From: Deinococcus sedimenti
GTDB taxonomy: Bacteria > Deinococcota > Deinococci > Deinococcales > Deinococcaceae
Direction: 5' to 3'
Length of the DNA stretch: 64,000 nucleotides
Assembly (NCBI RefSeq): GCF_014648135.1
Contig: NZ_BMQN01000001.1
Coordinates: forward strand, 1,116,001-1,180,000
Of this stretch, positions 1-7,956 are shown one piece after another. Both the position numbers and the translations under genes were made by a program. Each line of letters begins with the position of its first letter. The stretch's first letter is position 1. The notes below the pieces were generated by a model. That model was not told the origin of the DNA. It worked only from the letters and a program-made list of their open reading frames with translations, and searched no databases.

Positions 1-1379
1 GTGGGGAGGGTGTGGTGGTTCATGCTGACGACCTTCTCGGTCGCGCGGCCCAGCAGCACGTCGGTCAGGTGCGCCGCGCCGAAGCGGTTCCCGGTGCGGA
101 TCACGGCCGACAGCGCCATCTGCGCCTCGCGGGTCATGTCGCGCACCTGTGGGGGGTTCAGGCAGGTGTCGCAGTTCCCGCACGGCCCCTGGTACGCTTC
201 GCCGAAGTACGCCAAGAGCACCTCGCGGCGGCAGGCGGCCGTCTCGCAGAAGGTCAGCAGCGCGTCGAGCTTCCCGGCCTCCACGCGCTTGACCTCCTCG
301 GGCGCGTCGCTGGAGGCGAGCATGCGGCGCACGTTCACCACGTCACTGAGGCCGTACACCATCCAGGCGGTGCTGGGCAGCCCGTCGCGTCCGGCGCGGC
401 CGGTCTCCTGGTAGTAGCCCTCCATGCTCTTGGGGAGGTCCAGGTGCGCCACGAATCGCACGTTCGGTTTGTCGATGCCCATGCCGAACGCGACGGTGGC
501 GACCACGACCAGTCCCTCCTCGTTCAGGAAGCGGTCCTGCGCATGGGTGCGTTCACGCGGCGGGAGGCCTGCGTGGTATGCGACGGCGTCCACGCCCTGC
601 GCCTGCAGCCACCGCGCCGTCTCCTCGACGGACTTGCGGGACAGGCAGTACACGATCCCGGCGTCCCCGGCGTGCTCGGCGCGGATGAAGTCCAGCAGCT
701 GCGTCTTGGGGCTGTCCTTCTGCCCCACCCGGTACTGGATGTTCGGCCGGTCGAAGGACGACACGAACTGCGGCGCGCCGCCCAGGTCCAGCACGCGCAG
801 GATGTCGGCGCGGGTGCGGTCGTCGGCGGTGGCGGTCAGCGCCATGCGCGGCACGTTCGGGAAGCGCTCGGGCAGGATGCCCAGGCCCTGGTACTCGGGG
901 CGGAAGTCGTGCCCCCACTGGGACACGCAGTGCGCCTCGTCCACCGCGAACAGCGCCACCGGGGCGCGGTCGAGCAGGTCCAGGGTGCGGGGCAGCAGCA
1001 GGCGTTCCGGCGCGGCGTACAGCAAGTCGAGTTCCCCGGCCAGCAGGGCCCCCTCGACCTCGCGCACGCCGTCCAGCGACAGGGTGGAGTTCAGGTAAGC
1101 GGCGCGCACGCCCAGCCCACGCAGGGTGTCCACCTGGTCCTTCATCAGCGCGATCAGGGGGGACACGATGATGCCCACGCCGGGGCGCAGCAGGCTGGGC
1201 ACCTGGTAGCACAGGCTCTTGCCGCCGCCGGTGGGCATCAGGACCATCGCGTTGCCGCCGGCGACCATGGTCTGCACGATCTGCGCCTGCACGCCCCGGA
1301 AGGCGTCGTACCCCCAGACTCGCTTGAGGAGGTCGAGGGCGGGGGTCAGGGCGTCAGGGAATGGGGCGGGCGCAGACAT
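1..1379 (-). CDS. recQ: ATP-dependent DNA helicase RecQ (C-terminus outside window)
   Basis: The reading frame is open from the ATG at 1379 to the window edge, about 459 codons. Walker A (MPTGGGKS, about residues 48-55), a DEAH box ([14 protein letters not shown], about residue 146) and RecQ helicase motifs including the [10 protein letters not shown] stretch are present, followed by the zinc-binding cysteines (CRREV then CGNCDTC) and the start of the winged-helix (RQC) domain. Any HRDC domains lie beyond position 1. RecQ unwinds DNA 3'-5' during recombination repair. The start follows a TATGCT -10 box by 8 nt without a ribosome binding site, so the mRNA is probably leaderless. Confidence 0.95.
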   Translation of the reverse strand, partial: MSAPAPFPDALTPALDLLKRVWGYDAFRGVQAQIVQTMVAGGNAMVLMPTGGGKSLCYQVPSLLRPGVGIIVSPLIALMKDQVDTLRGLGVRAAYLNSTLSLDGVREVEGALLAGELDLLYAAPERLLLPRTLDLLDRAPVALFAVDEAHCVSQWGHDFRPEYQGLGILPERFPNVPRMALTATADDRTRADILRVLDLGGAPQFVSSFDRPNIQYRVGQKDSPKTQLLDFIRAEHAGDAGIVYCLSRKSVEETARWLQAQGVDAVAYHAGLPPRERTHAQDRFLNEEGLVVVATVAFGMGIDKPNVRFVAHLDLPKSMEGYYQETGRAGRDGLPSTAWMVYGLSDVVNVRRMLASSDAPEEVKRVEAGKLDALLTFCETAACRREVLLAYFGEAYQGPCGNCDTCLNPPQVRDMTREAQMALSAVIRTGNRFGAAHLTDVLLGRATEKVVSMNHHTLP

Positions 1380-1387
1380 CGCCGCCC

Positions 1388-1393
1388 AGCATA
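1388..1393 (-). promoter_or_regulatory. -10 box of leaderless recQ promoter
   Basis: TATGCT ends 8 nt before the recQ ATG; no Shine-Dalgarno lies between. No convincing -35 was seen. Confidence 0.55.
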
Positions 1394-1443
1394 CCGCGTT
1401 ACGCCCAGCACGTAACACCGTCTGTGGTCAGGCAGAGGCCCGC

Positions 1444-2337
1444 TCACTTCACCTTGTCCGCCACCGGGACCATCACCGGCACCCGCAGGTCCTGCTCCAC
1501 CTTCGCGAAACGCTCCCGCAAGAAGCGCCCGTGCGTCAGCAGCGCCTGCCCGCCCGACTGCAACGAACCCGCGATGATCTCCTGCACGCCGTCCAGCAGC
1601 AGCTCCAGCTGCTCGGTCAGCAGCGCCGCGCCCGTCTTGCCGTCCTGAATGACACCCGTATCCGCCAGCGAGCGCGGCAGCTTCAGGTACGCCTGCACGG
1701 CCTCCGGCGCGTACTCCTCGCGGATCGCGCGGGCCACGAAGAACCCCTCGGTGCCCTCCAGCCCCTGATCCTTCAGCAGCGCCAGCGCCTCCTGCGTGCG
1801 CAGGTTCAGCGCGACCAGCTGCGCACGCGCCTGCGCCGGAACGCGCCCATCCGCCAGATACGGCGCCAGGGGACCCTCCCCCACCGCAGGCGCCGCCACC
1901 TGCACCGGCGTGCCGCCCGCCTGCGCGGGTAGTTCGGCCGGCTTGTCCTCGACCTTCGGGGCGCGGACGCGGCGCCGACCCCGCGAAGGGCCGCCCGACG
2001 CGAGCCAGCCCAGCGCCATGAAGAACAGCGGGAACATCAACCACGACGCCCCCAGCGCCATCAGCGCCGCGGCCGACAGCGCAGCCGCCAGCAGACCGGA
2101 CCGCGCCTCGCCCCAGTGCCCGAACGCCCGCGACCCGAAATACCCGATCAGAATGCCCGCAATCGGATGCGGCAGCCAGGCGGCCCCCAGCAGGGTCAGG
2201 ACCACGACCGGGATCATCGCGCGGATCACGGTGCGGCCGTGCCGACCCCGCGAGGAGAACACCGACTGCGCGAAGAACGCGATCGCGAACGCCGCGCCCA
2301 CCTGCACCATCCATGACAGCGGCCCCAGGTCAATCAT
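1444..2337 (-). CDS. membrane protein of unknown function with C-terminal domain shared with the 7196 gene
   Basis: 297 residues. About four hydrophobic segments fill residues 8-110, followed by a basic and proline/alanine-rich linker and a soluble C-terminal domain (about 165-297). That domain matches the protein at 7196-7753: EYAPEAVQAYLKL against EYLPETLRAYLHL, and LLTHGRFLRERF against LLTQGHFLRDRF. I do not recognise a named family. The ATG at 2337 has a GAGGTG ribosome binding site, but this site sits inside a 9-codon micro-ORF whose stop overlaps the start (ATGA), so translation is probably coupled. Function unknown; membrane attachment of the shared domain is inferred from the hydrophobic segments. 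Confidence 0.85.
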   Translation of the reverse strand: MIDLGPLSWMVQVGAAFAIAFFAQSVFSSRGRHGRTVIRAMIPVVVLTLLGAAWLPHPIAGILIGYFGSRAFGHWGEARSGLLAAALSAAALMALGASWLMFPLFFMALGWLASGGPSRGRRRVRAPKVEDKPAELPAQAGGTPVQVAAPAVGEGPLAPYLADGRVPAQARAQLVALNLRTQEALALLKDQGLEGTEGFFVARAIREEYAPEAVQAYLKLPRSLADTGVIQDGKTGAALLTEQLELLLDGVQEIIAGSLQSGGQALLTHGRFLRERFAKVEQDLRVPVMVPVADKVK

Positions 2338-2363
2338 GGCCCCACCTCACCCACAACGGTCAT
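2334..2363 (-). CDS. leaderless micro-ORF (9 aa) coupled to the membrane protein gene
   Basis: ATG at 2363 follows a TACGCT box (2370-2375) by 6 nt, the same spacing as other leaderless starts here. It reads MTVVGEVGP and stops at TGA 2336-2334, which shares bases with the downstream ATG (2337). The ribosome binding site GAGGTG of the main gene lies inside it. Too short to judge by coding statistics; the call rests on the promoter spacing and the exact overlap. Confidence 0.5.
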   Translation of the reverse strand: MTVVGEVGP

Positions 2364-2369
2364 GCGTCC

Positions 2370-2375
2370 AGCGTA
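2370..2375 (-). promoter_or_regulatory. -10 box (TACGCT) driving micro-ORF and membrane protein gene
   Basis: TACGCT, 6 nt before the micro-ORF ATG at 2363. Transcription would begin at or next to that ATG. Confidence 0.5.
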
Positions 2376-2410
2376 CACCCAAGGCCCATGGGGCGCGCCC
2401 GCCAGAACAC

Positions 2411-2920
2411 CTACCCGCCCAGGATCAGCTGCACGAACACGAGGTCCAGCCAGCGCCCGAACTTGTGACCCACCTGCCGGAAGTGCGCGACCGGCGTGAA
2501 GCCCAGCCGCTCGTGGAACGCGAGACTCCCGGCATTCTCGGCGTCCACCCCGCCGATCAGCGAGTGCAGCTCACGCGCGCGGGCCTCCGCGATCAGCGGG
2601 AGCATCAGCGCGCGGCCCACGCCCCGCCCACGCAGACCGTCCCGGACGTACACGCTGTGCTCGGCGGTGAAGCGGTAGCCGGGCTTGGCGCGGAACGGCC
2701 CGAAGGTCGCCCAGCCCACCACCTCTTCCCCACTGACGGCAACCCAGACGGGCCAGCCGTGCGCGGCCTTCTCGTCGAACCAGTCCAGGCGGGATTCCAG
2801 CGTGACCGGTTCAAGGTCGTACGAGGCGGTCGTGTGCTCCACCGCGTGGTTGTAGATGTCCGTGATGGTGGGCACGTCCGCGCGGGTCGCGGCGCGCACG
2901 GTGACGGGTGGCGTGGTCAT
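2411..2920 (-). CDS. GNAT N-acetyltransferase, phosphinothricin/methionine-sulfone type
   Basis: 169 residues, the usual length for this GNAT subgroup. The N-terminal DIYNHAVEHTTASYD region and the acetyl-CoA loop RGRGVG (about residue 97) are typical of acetyltransferases acting on phosphinothricin, methionine sulfone or similar amino-acid analogues. The C-terminal NAGSLAFHERLGF is the standard GNAT beta-bulge region. The substrate cannot be read from the sequence. The start lies 6 nt after TAGCGT, so it is likely leaderless and transcribed on its own. Confidence 0.85.
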   Translation of the reverse strand: MTTPPVTVRAATRADVPTITDIYNHAVEHTTASYDLEPVTLESRLDWFDEKAAHGWPVWVAVSGEEVVGWATFGPFRAKPGYRFTAEHSVYVRDGLRGRGVGRALMLPLIAEARARELHSLIGGVDAENAGSLAFHERLGFTPVAHFRQVGHKFGRWLDLVFVQLILGG

Positions 2921-2926
2921 GCGCGC

Positions 2927-2932
2927 ACGCTA
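2927..2932 (-). promoter_or_regulatory. -10 box of leaderless GNAT gene
   Basis: TAGCGT, 6 nt upstream of the ATG at 2920; no Shine-Dalgarno. Confidence 0.5.
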
Positions 2933-3003
2933 GGTCAGTGACTAGCGGCATGCAAGGCCAACGCGCCGCCCCGGTCAGAGGCGACGCGCCATTTCACGCA
3001 GGG

Positions 3004-4104
3004 TCAGCGGCTCTTGAGTTCCGTCCAGATGCGGTCGTACAGCCGCTGCGGGCGCCCCCCTGGCAGCTCGCCGATGAAGTCCAGTCGGCTGTCGGTGAGC
3101 CAGGCGGCGGGCGGGTTCAGCGCGGGAATGTCCTTCAGGAAGTCGTCCAGGTACGGGCGGGCGGCGGCGTTCGGGGTGGCGTAGTAGGTGTAGTTGCTCA
3201 GCTGGGCGCCGTTCTCCGCGTCCAGGATGAAGTCGATGAAGCGGTGGGCCAGCGCGGGGTTGGGACTGCGTTTCAGGACGACCAGGGTGTCCATGCTGAT
3301 GGTCGTGCCCTGGCGGGGCAGCAACACCTGCACGTTCTCGTCCTCCTCGGTGGCGATCAGCAGGTCACCCACGTAGATCTGACCCAGATCCACGGTCCTC
3401 GCCAGCAGCTTGTTGCGGGTGCCGGGGCCACCGTCGAAGCCCTGGAAGCCCTTCTTCGCGACCACGCGGCGCAGCAGGTCCCGCGCGGCGCGCAGCTCCT
3501 CGACTCGGGTGGTGTTCGCGCTGAAGCCCAGGTACTTCAGGGCCGCGCCGATCACCTCGCGCGGGTCGTCGAGCAGCACGAACGAGCGCCGATCATCCGG
3601 GCCGAAGATCTCCGCCCAGGTGTCCCGCGGCACGTACCTTGCTCTGTTGTACGCCAGTCCGGTCGCGGCGTACTGGTACGGCACGGAATACACGTTGCCC
3701 GGGTCGTAGTCGGCGTTCAGGAAGCCGGGCGCGATGTTCTTCAGGTTGGGAATCTGGGATTTATCCAGAGGCTGGAGCAGTCCGGCGCGCACCATGGTCT
3801 GCACGACGTAATTGCTGGGCACCGCGAGGTCGTACTGCGCGCCGCCCCCCTGGAGCTTGGCGAGCATCGCCTCGTTGCTCTCGAAGGTGTCCAGCACGAC
3901 CCGCACACCGTATTCCTTCTCGAAGGCCTTCACCAGATCGGGGTCGATGTACTCCGACCAGATGAACACCCGCAGCGTCTTCCCGTCTCCCCGAGCGACA
4001 GCCTGACCCGCCGCGCCCGGCTGGGCCTGCGCGGGTTTCTGCACGCGGTAACAGCCGGTCAGGAGAAGCAGCCCCGCACCGGCCAGCAGCGCGGCCCGCC
4101 TCAC
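3004..4104 (-). CDS. potD: spermidine/putrescine ABC transporter substrate-binding lipoprotein
   Basis: 366 residues. The N-terminus MRRAALLAGAGLLLLTGC is a lipoprotein signal with lipobox LTGC. The mature part has the PotD/SBP_bac pattern: LRVFIWSEYIDPDLVKAFEK near the start, then DLAVPSNYVVQTM and the ENVQVLLPRQGT segment. It would bind polyamines at the cell surface and deliver them to PotB/PotC. Its ATG overlaps the potC stop by 4 nt (ATGA), so it is the last cistron of potA-potB-potC-potD. Substrate preference (spermidine or putrescine) is inferred from family only. Confidence 0.92.
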   Translation of the reverse strand: MRRAALLAGAGLLLLTGCYRVQKPAQAQPGAAGQAVARGDGKTLRVFIWSEYIDPDLVKAFEKEYGVRVVLDTFESNEAMLAKLQGGGAQYDLAVPSNYVVQTMVRAGLLQPLDKSQIPNLKNIAPGFLNADYDPGNVYSVPYQYAATGLAYNRARYVPRDTWAEIFGPDDRRSFVLLDDPREVIGAALKYLGFSANTTRVEELRAARDLLRRVVAKKGFQGFDGGPGTRNKLLARTVDLGQIYVGDLLIATEEDENVQVLLPRQGTTISMDTLVVLKRSPNPALAHRFIDFILDAENGAQLSNYTYYATPNAAARPYLDDFLKDIPALNPPAAWLTDSRLDFIGELPGGRPQRLYDRIWTELKSR

Positions 4105-4910
4105 GCGTCCCTCCGGGGGCGCAGCAGCGCATTCGCCGCGACGATCGCCACGACCGTCACGAGCACCAGCAGCGCACTCAGCGCGTTGATGTCCGGCGTC
4201 ACGCCGCGCTTCACGTTCGTGTAGATCAGCACGGGCAGCGTGCTGAAGCCCGAACCGCTCGTGAAGTACGTCACCACGAAATCATCCAGGGACAGCGTGA
4301 AGGCCAGCAGCGCCCCCGCCAGCACGCCCGGCATCGCCAGCGGCAGGATCACGCGCCGGAACGACTCCCACCCACTCGCGCCCAGGTCGCGCGCGGCCTC
4401 CTCCAGTTCCGGGCCGTACCCGGCGAGGCGCGAGCGTACCGTCAGGGCCACGTAACTGATCTGGAAGGTGACGTGCGCCAGCAGCACCGTCCAGAAGCCG
4501 TTGTCGAACGTCCACCCGGCCCGTTCCAGGCCCTGCCGGACGAACGAGTAGAACATCAGCAGACTGACGCCCATCACCACGTCCGGCACCACGATCGGCA
4601 GGACCAGCAGCCCCGTCAGTGCCGTGCGGAACCGCAGCGTGTACCGCCACAGGCCCAGGCCCACCAGCGTCCCCAGCACCGTGCTGACCAGCGTGCTCAG
4701 CAGGGCGATCTCCAGCGTGTGCGCCAGCGCCTCGCGCACGTCCGCGCGGGCGAACAGCACCCCGTACCACTTCGTCGTGAAGCCCGCCCACGTCGCCCCG
4801 AAGCGCGAATCGTTGAACGAGAACACCACCAGCACGACAATCGGCAGGTAAAGGAACGCGTACACCAGCCACGCCCACGCACTCAGCGCCGGATGGGTCC
4901 GCCGGATCAT
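4101..4910 (-). CDS. potC: spermidine/putrescine ABC transporter permease PotC
   Basis: 269 residues from the ATG at 4910 (MIRRTHPALSAWAW). An upstream in-frame ATG at 4970 would translate the intercistronic hairpin repeat and is less likely. About six transmembrane segments and the permease EAA loop (EEAARDLGASGWESFRRVILPL is the conserved region, centred near residue 160). It forms the membrane channel with PotB and couples to the ATPase PotA. The stop overlaps the potD start. Confidence 0.92.
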   Translation of the reverse strand: MIRRTHPALSAWAWLVYAFLYLPIVVLVVFSFNDSRFGATWAGFTTKWYGVLFARADVREALAHTLEIALLSTLVSTVLGTLVGLGLWRYTLRFRTALTGLLVLPIVVPDVVMGVSLLMFYSFVRQGLERAGWTFDNGFWTVLLAHVTFQISYVALTVRSRLAGYGPELEEAARDLGASGWESFRRVILPLAMPGVLAGALLAFTLSLDDFVVTYFTSGSGFSTLPVLIYTNVKRGVTPDINALSALLVLVTVVAIVAANALLRPRRDA

Positions 4911-4924
4911 GGGGCCCTCCGGGC

Positions 4925-4997
4925 CGTCGATGGTCGAAGGTTGATGGTTGATGGAACCTCTTTCACCCATCGACCTGCAACTTTCAACTGGCGCAGC
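4925..4997. repeat. dispersed GTTGATGG hairpin repeat, copy 1
   Basis: Imperfect inverted repeat: GGTTGATGGTTGATGGA on one side and CGACCTGCAACTTTCAAC on the other. It lies between the potB stop and the potC start. Related copies are at 5846, 44622 and 52622. This copy is the most degenerate of the four. Confidence 0.75.
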
Positions 4998-4998
4998 C

Positions 4999-5826
4999 TC
5001 ATACGAGTTCCTCCAGGCCCTTCTGCCCGGCCACGCGGGCGTACGCCCACAGGCCCAGCAGGACGGCGCCCATCAGGAGGAAGCTCAGGGCGCTGCCGTA
5101 CGGCCAGTCGCCCGCCTGCCCGAACTGGTTCTGGATGAGATTCCCGACCAGGGCCGTCTTCGCGCCGCCGAGGATGTCACTGACGACGAAGGTGCCCAGC
5201 GCGGGAATGAACGTCAGGAGGATGCCCGCCACCAGACCGGGCAGGGTCTGCGGGAACACGGCGCTCAGGAACGCGCGCACGGGGGGCGCGCCGAGGTCCT
5301 CGGCAGCTTCCAGCAGGCGCCAGTCGATCTTCTCGACGCTGGAGTACACGGGCAGCACGAAGAACGGCACGAACGCGTACACCATGCCCAGCAGCGTGGC
5401 GGTCAGGCTGGGCACCAGATCGAACGGCCGCAGGATCAGGATCCAGGCGTACACGCGGATCAGGAAGTTCGTCCAGAACGGGATGATCAGCAGCAGCAAC
5501 AGCAGGTTCTTACGCCGCGCGTCCTGCCGGGCGATGTAGAACGCCAGCGGGTACCCCATCAGCACGCACAGCGCCGTACTCAGCGTCGCGACCCACACGC
5601 TGCGCCACAGCACCCGCACGTTGTCCCCCGTCCACTCCTGGAACAGCGCGTCGTACCCGAACACCCGCTGCCAGGACTCCAGCGTCCACGGGCCGCCCAC
5701 CTGCGCCAGATCCGTGCGCGTCAGGAACGAGTACCCCAGCATCACCAGCGCGGGCACGATCAGGAACACCGCCAGCCACAGCACGCCCGGCCCCAGCGTG
5801 GCGAAGAACCGCCGGACCGTCAGCAC
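4999..5826 (-). CDS. potB: spermidine/putrescine ABC transporter permease PotB
   Basis: 275 residues starting at GTG 5826 (MLTVRRFFATLGPGVLW). Six hydrophobic segments and the EAA loop (EAAEDLGAPPVRAFLSAVFP) mark it as the PotB-type inner-membrane permease. It lies between potA and potC, separated from each by about 90 nt that hold a hairpin repeat. The GTG start is chosen because upstream in-frame sequence runs into the repeat. Confidence 0.92.
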   Translation of the reverse strand: MLTVRRFFATLGPGVLWLAVFLIVPALVMLGYSFLTRTDLAQVGGPWTLESWQRVFGYDALFQEWTGDNVRVLWRSVWVATLSTALCVLMGYPLAFYIARQDARRKNLLLLLLIIPFWTNFLIRVYAWILILRPFDLVPSLTATLLGMVYAFVPFFVLPVYSSVEKIDWRLLEAAEDLGAPPVRAFLSAVFPQTLPGLVAGILLTFIPALGTFVVSDILGGAKTALVGNLIQNQFGQAGDWPYGSALSFLLMGAVLLGLWAYARVAGQKGLEELV

Positions 5827-5845
5827 GGGGCACCTGCGGTGCGGT

Positions 5846-5911
5846 GATGGTTGAAGGTTGATGGTTGATAGAGGTCCGATCCATTAACCATCAACTTTTG
5901 ACTGTCAACCC
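5846..5911. repeat. dispersed GTTGATGG hairpin repeat, copy 2
   Basis: GGTTGATGGTTGATAGA pairs imperfectly with CATTAACCATCAACTTTT across a short loop. It fills the potA-potB gap. The mRNA would fold into a long hairpin here, which could set the ratio of ATPase to permease message. Confidence 0.8.
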
Positions 5912-5914
5912 CCC

Positions 5915-7045
5915 TCACGCTTCTTCCAGCACGACGAGGTTGTCGGGCGGTAGGTACAGGGCGACCTGTTCGTCGTAGTCGAAGTCCTCGTCGGCGCCGA
6001 TGTCGGCGTTCAGCTGGAACGCGACGAGTTGCTGCCCGCCGGCCTGGAGGAGGTACTGGTTCTCGGCGCCGGTGTACACGATGTCGTCCACGCGGGCGCG
6101 GATCTCGTTGCCTTCGGTCTCGTCGTCGCGTTCCATGCGCAGCTTCTCGGGGCGGACGGACAGCGTGACGTTCTGACCGGGGCGCAGGCCCTCACCGTGC
6201 GTGGTGCGCAGCGGGCCGTGCACGGTCTGCACGGTGGCGTCTTTGCCGTCCACGCTCAGGACGGTGCCCTCGATCAGGTTGCTGCTGCCCAGGAAGTTCG
6301 CCACGAACGCCGTCCTCGGACGCTCGTACAGGTCCTCGGCGCGGCCCAGCTGCTCCACGCGGCCCCGGTTCATCACGGCGATGCGGTCACTCATGACCAG
6401 CGCCTCCTCCTGATCGTGCGTGACGAACACGAACGTCATGCCCAGCGTCTCCTGGAGGTTCGCGAGCTCCACCTGCAACTCCTTGCGGAGCTTCAGGTCC
6501 AGCGCCGACAGCGGCTCGTCGAGCAGTAGCACCTGCGGTTCGTTCACGATGGCGCGGGCCAGCGCCACCCGCTGCCGCTGCCCGCCGGACAGCTGATCCG
6601 GACGGCGCGCGGCGAAATCCGCGATGCGGACCCGCTCCAGCGCCTGCATGACCCGCCCCCGGATCTGCGCGGCAGGTACGCCCTTCATCCGCAGCCCGAA
6701 CGCCACGTTGTCCTGCACGGTCATGTGCGGGAACAGCGCGTAACTCTGGAACACCGTGTTCACATCCCGCTTGTGGGGCGGCACGCCGGTCATGTCCTGC
6801 CCGCCGATCAGCACCGCGCCCGCGTCGGGCTGCTCGAAGCCCGCCAGGATGCGCAGCAGCGTCGTCTTCCCGCAGCCGGACGGCCCCAGCAGGCTGAAGA
6901 ACTCGCCGCGGCGAATATCGAGGTCGATATCGTCGAGCACGCGCGTCTCGGCGCCGCCCGGCGAGCGGAAGCTCTTGCGCACGCCGCGCACGCTGACGGC
7001 CGCGTCGTCCGCGAGGTCACGCGGCCGCTTCCCCTTGAAGGTCAC
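5915..7045 (-). CDS. potA: spermidine/putrescine ABC transporter ATP-binding protein
   Basis: 376 residues from GTG 7045 (MTFKGKRPRDL). Walker A (GPSGCGKTT), Q-loop (FQSYALFPHMTV), signature LSGGQRQRVALARA, Walker B LLLDEP and the H-loop VTHDQEEA are intact, followed by a C-terminal TOBE domain. It powers polyamine import. Start choice: a 13-codon leaderless micro-ORF beginning at 7083 ends exactly on this GTG (GTGA overlap). An alternative in-frame GTG at 7072 would give 385 residues. First cistron of potABCD. Confidence 0.93.
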   Translation of the reverse strand: MTFKGKRPRDLADDAAVSVRGVRKSFRSPGGAETRVLDDIDLDIRRGEFFSLLGPSGCGKTTLLRILAGFEQPDAGAVLIGGQDMTGVPPHKRDVNTVFQSYALFPHMTVQDNVAFGLRMKGVPAAQIRGRVMQALERVRIADFAARRPDQLSGGQRQRVALARAIVNEPQVLLLDEPLSALDLKLRKELQVELANLQETLGMTFVFVTHDQEEALVMSDRIAVMNRGRVEQLGRAEDLYERPRTAFVANFLGSSNLIEGTVLSVDGKDATVQTVHGPLRTTHGEGLRPGQNVTLSVRPEKLRMERDDETEGNEIRARVDDIVYTGAENQYLLQAGGQQLVAFQLNADIGADEDFDYDEQVALYLPPDNLVVLEEA

Positions 7046-7083
7046 GCCGCTGATGGCGTCACCCCGGTCCACTTCTCAGTCAT
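7042..7083 (-). CDS. leaderless micro-ORF (13 aa) coupled to potA
   Basis: ATG 7083 lies 6 nt after TACAAT. The frame reads MTEKWTGVTPSAA and its TGA (7044-7042) overlaps a potA GTG (7045). The micro-ORF contains a weak GGGGTGA that could act as ribosome binding site, though rather far from the GTG. Same layout as at 2334 and 46133. Confidence 0.45.
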   Translation of the reverse strand: MTEKWTGVTPSAA

Positions 7084-7089
7084 CCGTCG

Positions 7090-7095
7090 ATTGTA
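7090..7095 (-). promoter_or_regulatory. -10 box (TACAAT) of the pot operon
   Basis: Near-consensus TACAAT, 6 nt before the micro-ORF ATG at 7083. No clear -35. Confidence 0.6.
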
Positions 7096-7160
7096 CGGGC
7101 CGTGCGGGCCAGCCGCGTTCCGTCCGCCTTTCGGGGGACGAGCCCCTCATGCGCGCCGGG

Positions 7161-7166
7161 TACAGT
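7161..7166 (+). promoter_or_regulatory. -10 box upstream of the 7196 gene
   Basis: TACAGT about 18 nt before the ribosome binding site GGAGGTG (7184-7190). Here the gene is leadered, with a 5' UTR of roughly 20-25 nt. Confidence 0.45.
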
Positions 7167-7195
7167 CGGTCGCATCAACCCCTGGAGGTGATCCC

Positions 7196-7753
7196 GTGGA
7201 CCTTGAAGCGATCGTCGTCCCCGCCCTGTTCTTCGGCAGCGTGTTCGGTTTCCCGCTGCTGCGCCGCCAGATGATTCACCGTCACGAACTGGAACGCGAG
7301 GCCCTGCGCCGCGGGTTCCTGCCCGCCCGCGTGACGCAGGAGCACCCGTCCCTGCCCGCACCGTCGCCATACGCCGGGGACGATGCGCCCACCCTCGCCC
7401 TGCGCCTGCCGGAACCGCACCGCCTGTTCGCGCTGGCCCTGCTGTGCCGCCTGGAGGACACGCCCCCACCCGCCGAGGAACGCTCGCGGACCATGTTGTC
7501 GCAGATCCGCCTGGAGTACCTGCCGGAAACCCTGCGCGCCTACCTGCACCTGACGCCCGCCGGGCGCGAGCAGTTGCGCGCCCAGGGCCGCGACCCCGAG
7601 GGGCTGCTGCGCGAGCAGCTGGAACGCCTGAACGAGGGCCTGGACGACCTGCTACGCCACGACCACGCCGCCGCCGACCGGCTCCTGACACAGGGGCACT
7701 TCCTGCGTGACCGCTTCGGCGCGGCGCATGGCGAGATCCTGAAAGCCCGCTGA
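7196..7753 (+). CDS. small protein with N-terminal membrane segment; paralogue domain of the 1444 gene
   Basis: 185 residues from GTG 7196, preceded by GGAGGTG. One hydrophobic segment at residues 2-18, then a basic stretch (RRQMIHRHELEREALRRG) and a soluble domain whose last 75 residues align with the protein at 1444-2337 (EYLPETLRAYLHL, LLREQLERLNEGL, LLTQGHFLRDRF). I do not recognise the family. The two genes are about 5 kb apart on opposite strands. Confidence 0.85.
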   Translation: MDLEAIVVPALFFGSVFGFPLLRRQMIHRHELEREALRRGFLPARVTQEHPSLPAPSPYAGDDAPTLALRLPEPHRLFALALLCRLEDTPPPAEERSRTMLSQIRLEYLPETLRAYLHLTPAGREQLRAQGRDPEGLLREQLERLNEGLDDLLRHDHAAADRLLTQGHFLRDRFGAAHGEILKAR

Positions 7754-7771
7754 AGTCGCCGGTCGGCCCGG

Positions 7772-7800
7772 TCCCCCCGGAGCGTTCGGCCGGGGGGGGA
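7772..7800. terminator. GC hairpin after the 7196 gene
   Basis: TCCCCCCGG pairs with CCGGGGGGGA around a 9-nt loop, 20 nt after the stop. There is no U-tract, so it may stop transcription weakly or only protect the 3' end. Confidence 0.5.
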
Positions 7801-7859
7801 CGCCGTTGGCTGCCGGTACCGTGAACTGGTGCGCACCACCGGCCGCGCGGCCACCGTGG

Positions 7860-7874
7860 TGGAAGCGCTACATT
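7860..7874 (+). promoter_or_regulatory. LacI-type operator overlapping a -10 box, upstream of the 7957 gene
   Basis: TGGAAGCGCTACA (7860-7872) is identical to the element just before the pullulanase gene (14219). The -10-like TACATT (7869-7874) overlaps it in the same register. The gene start is 83 nt downstream. Confidence 0.55.
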
Positions 7875-7956
7875 CGAGGTCACGCGTCAATTCACTGGTT
7901 CCCGGCCGTTCATCCGGACGGTCCCCCATTCCCCACGCGCGTGCCCGGAGGTCCCC

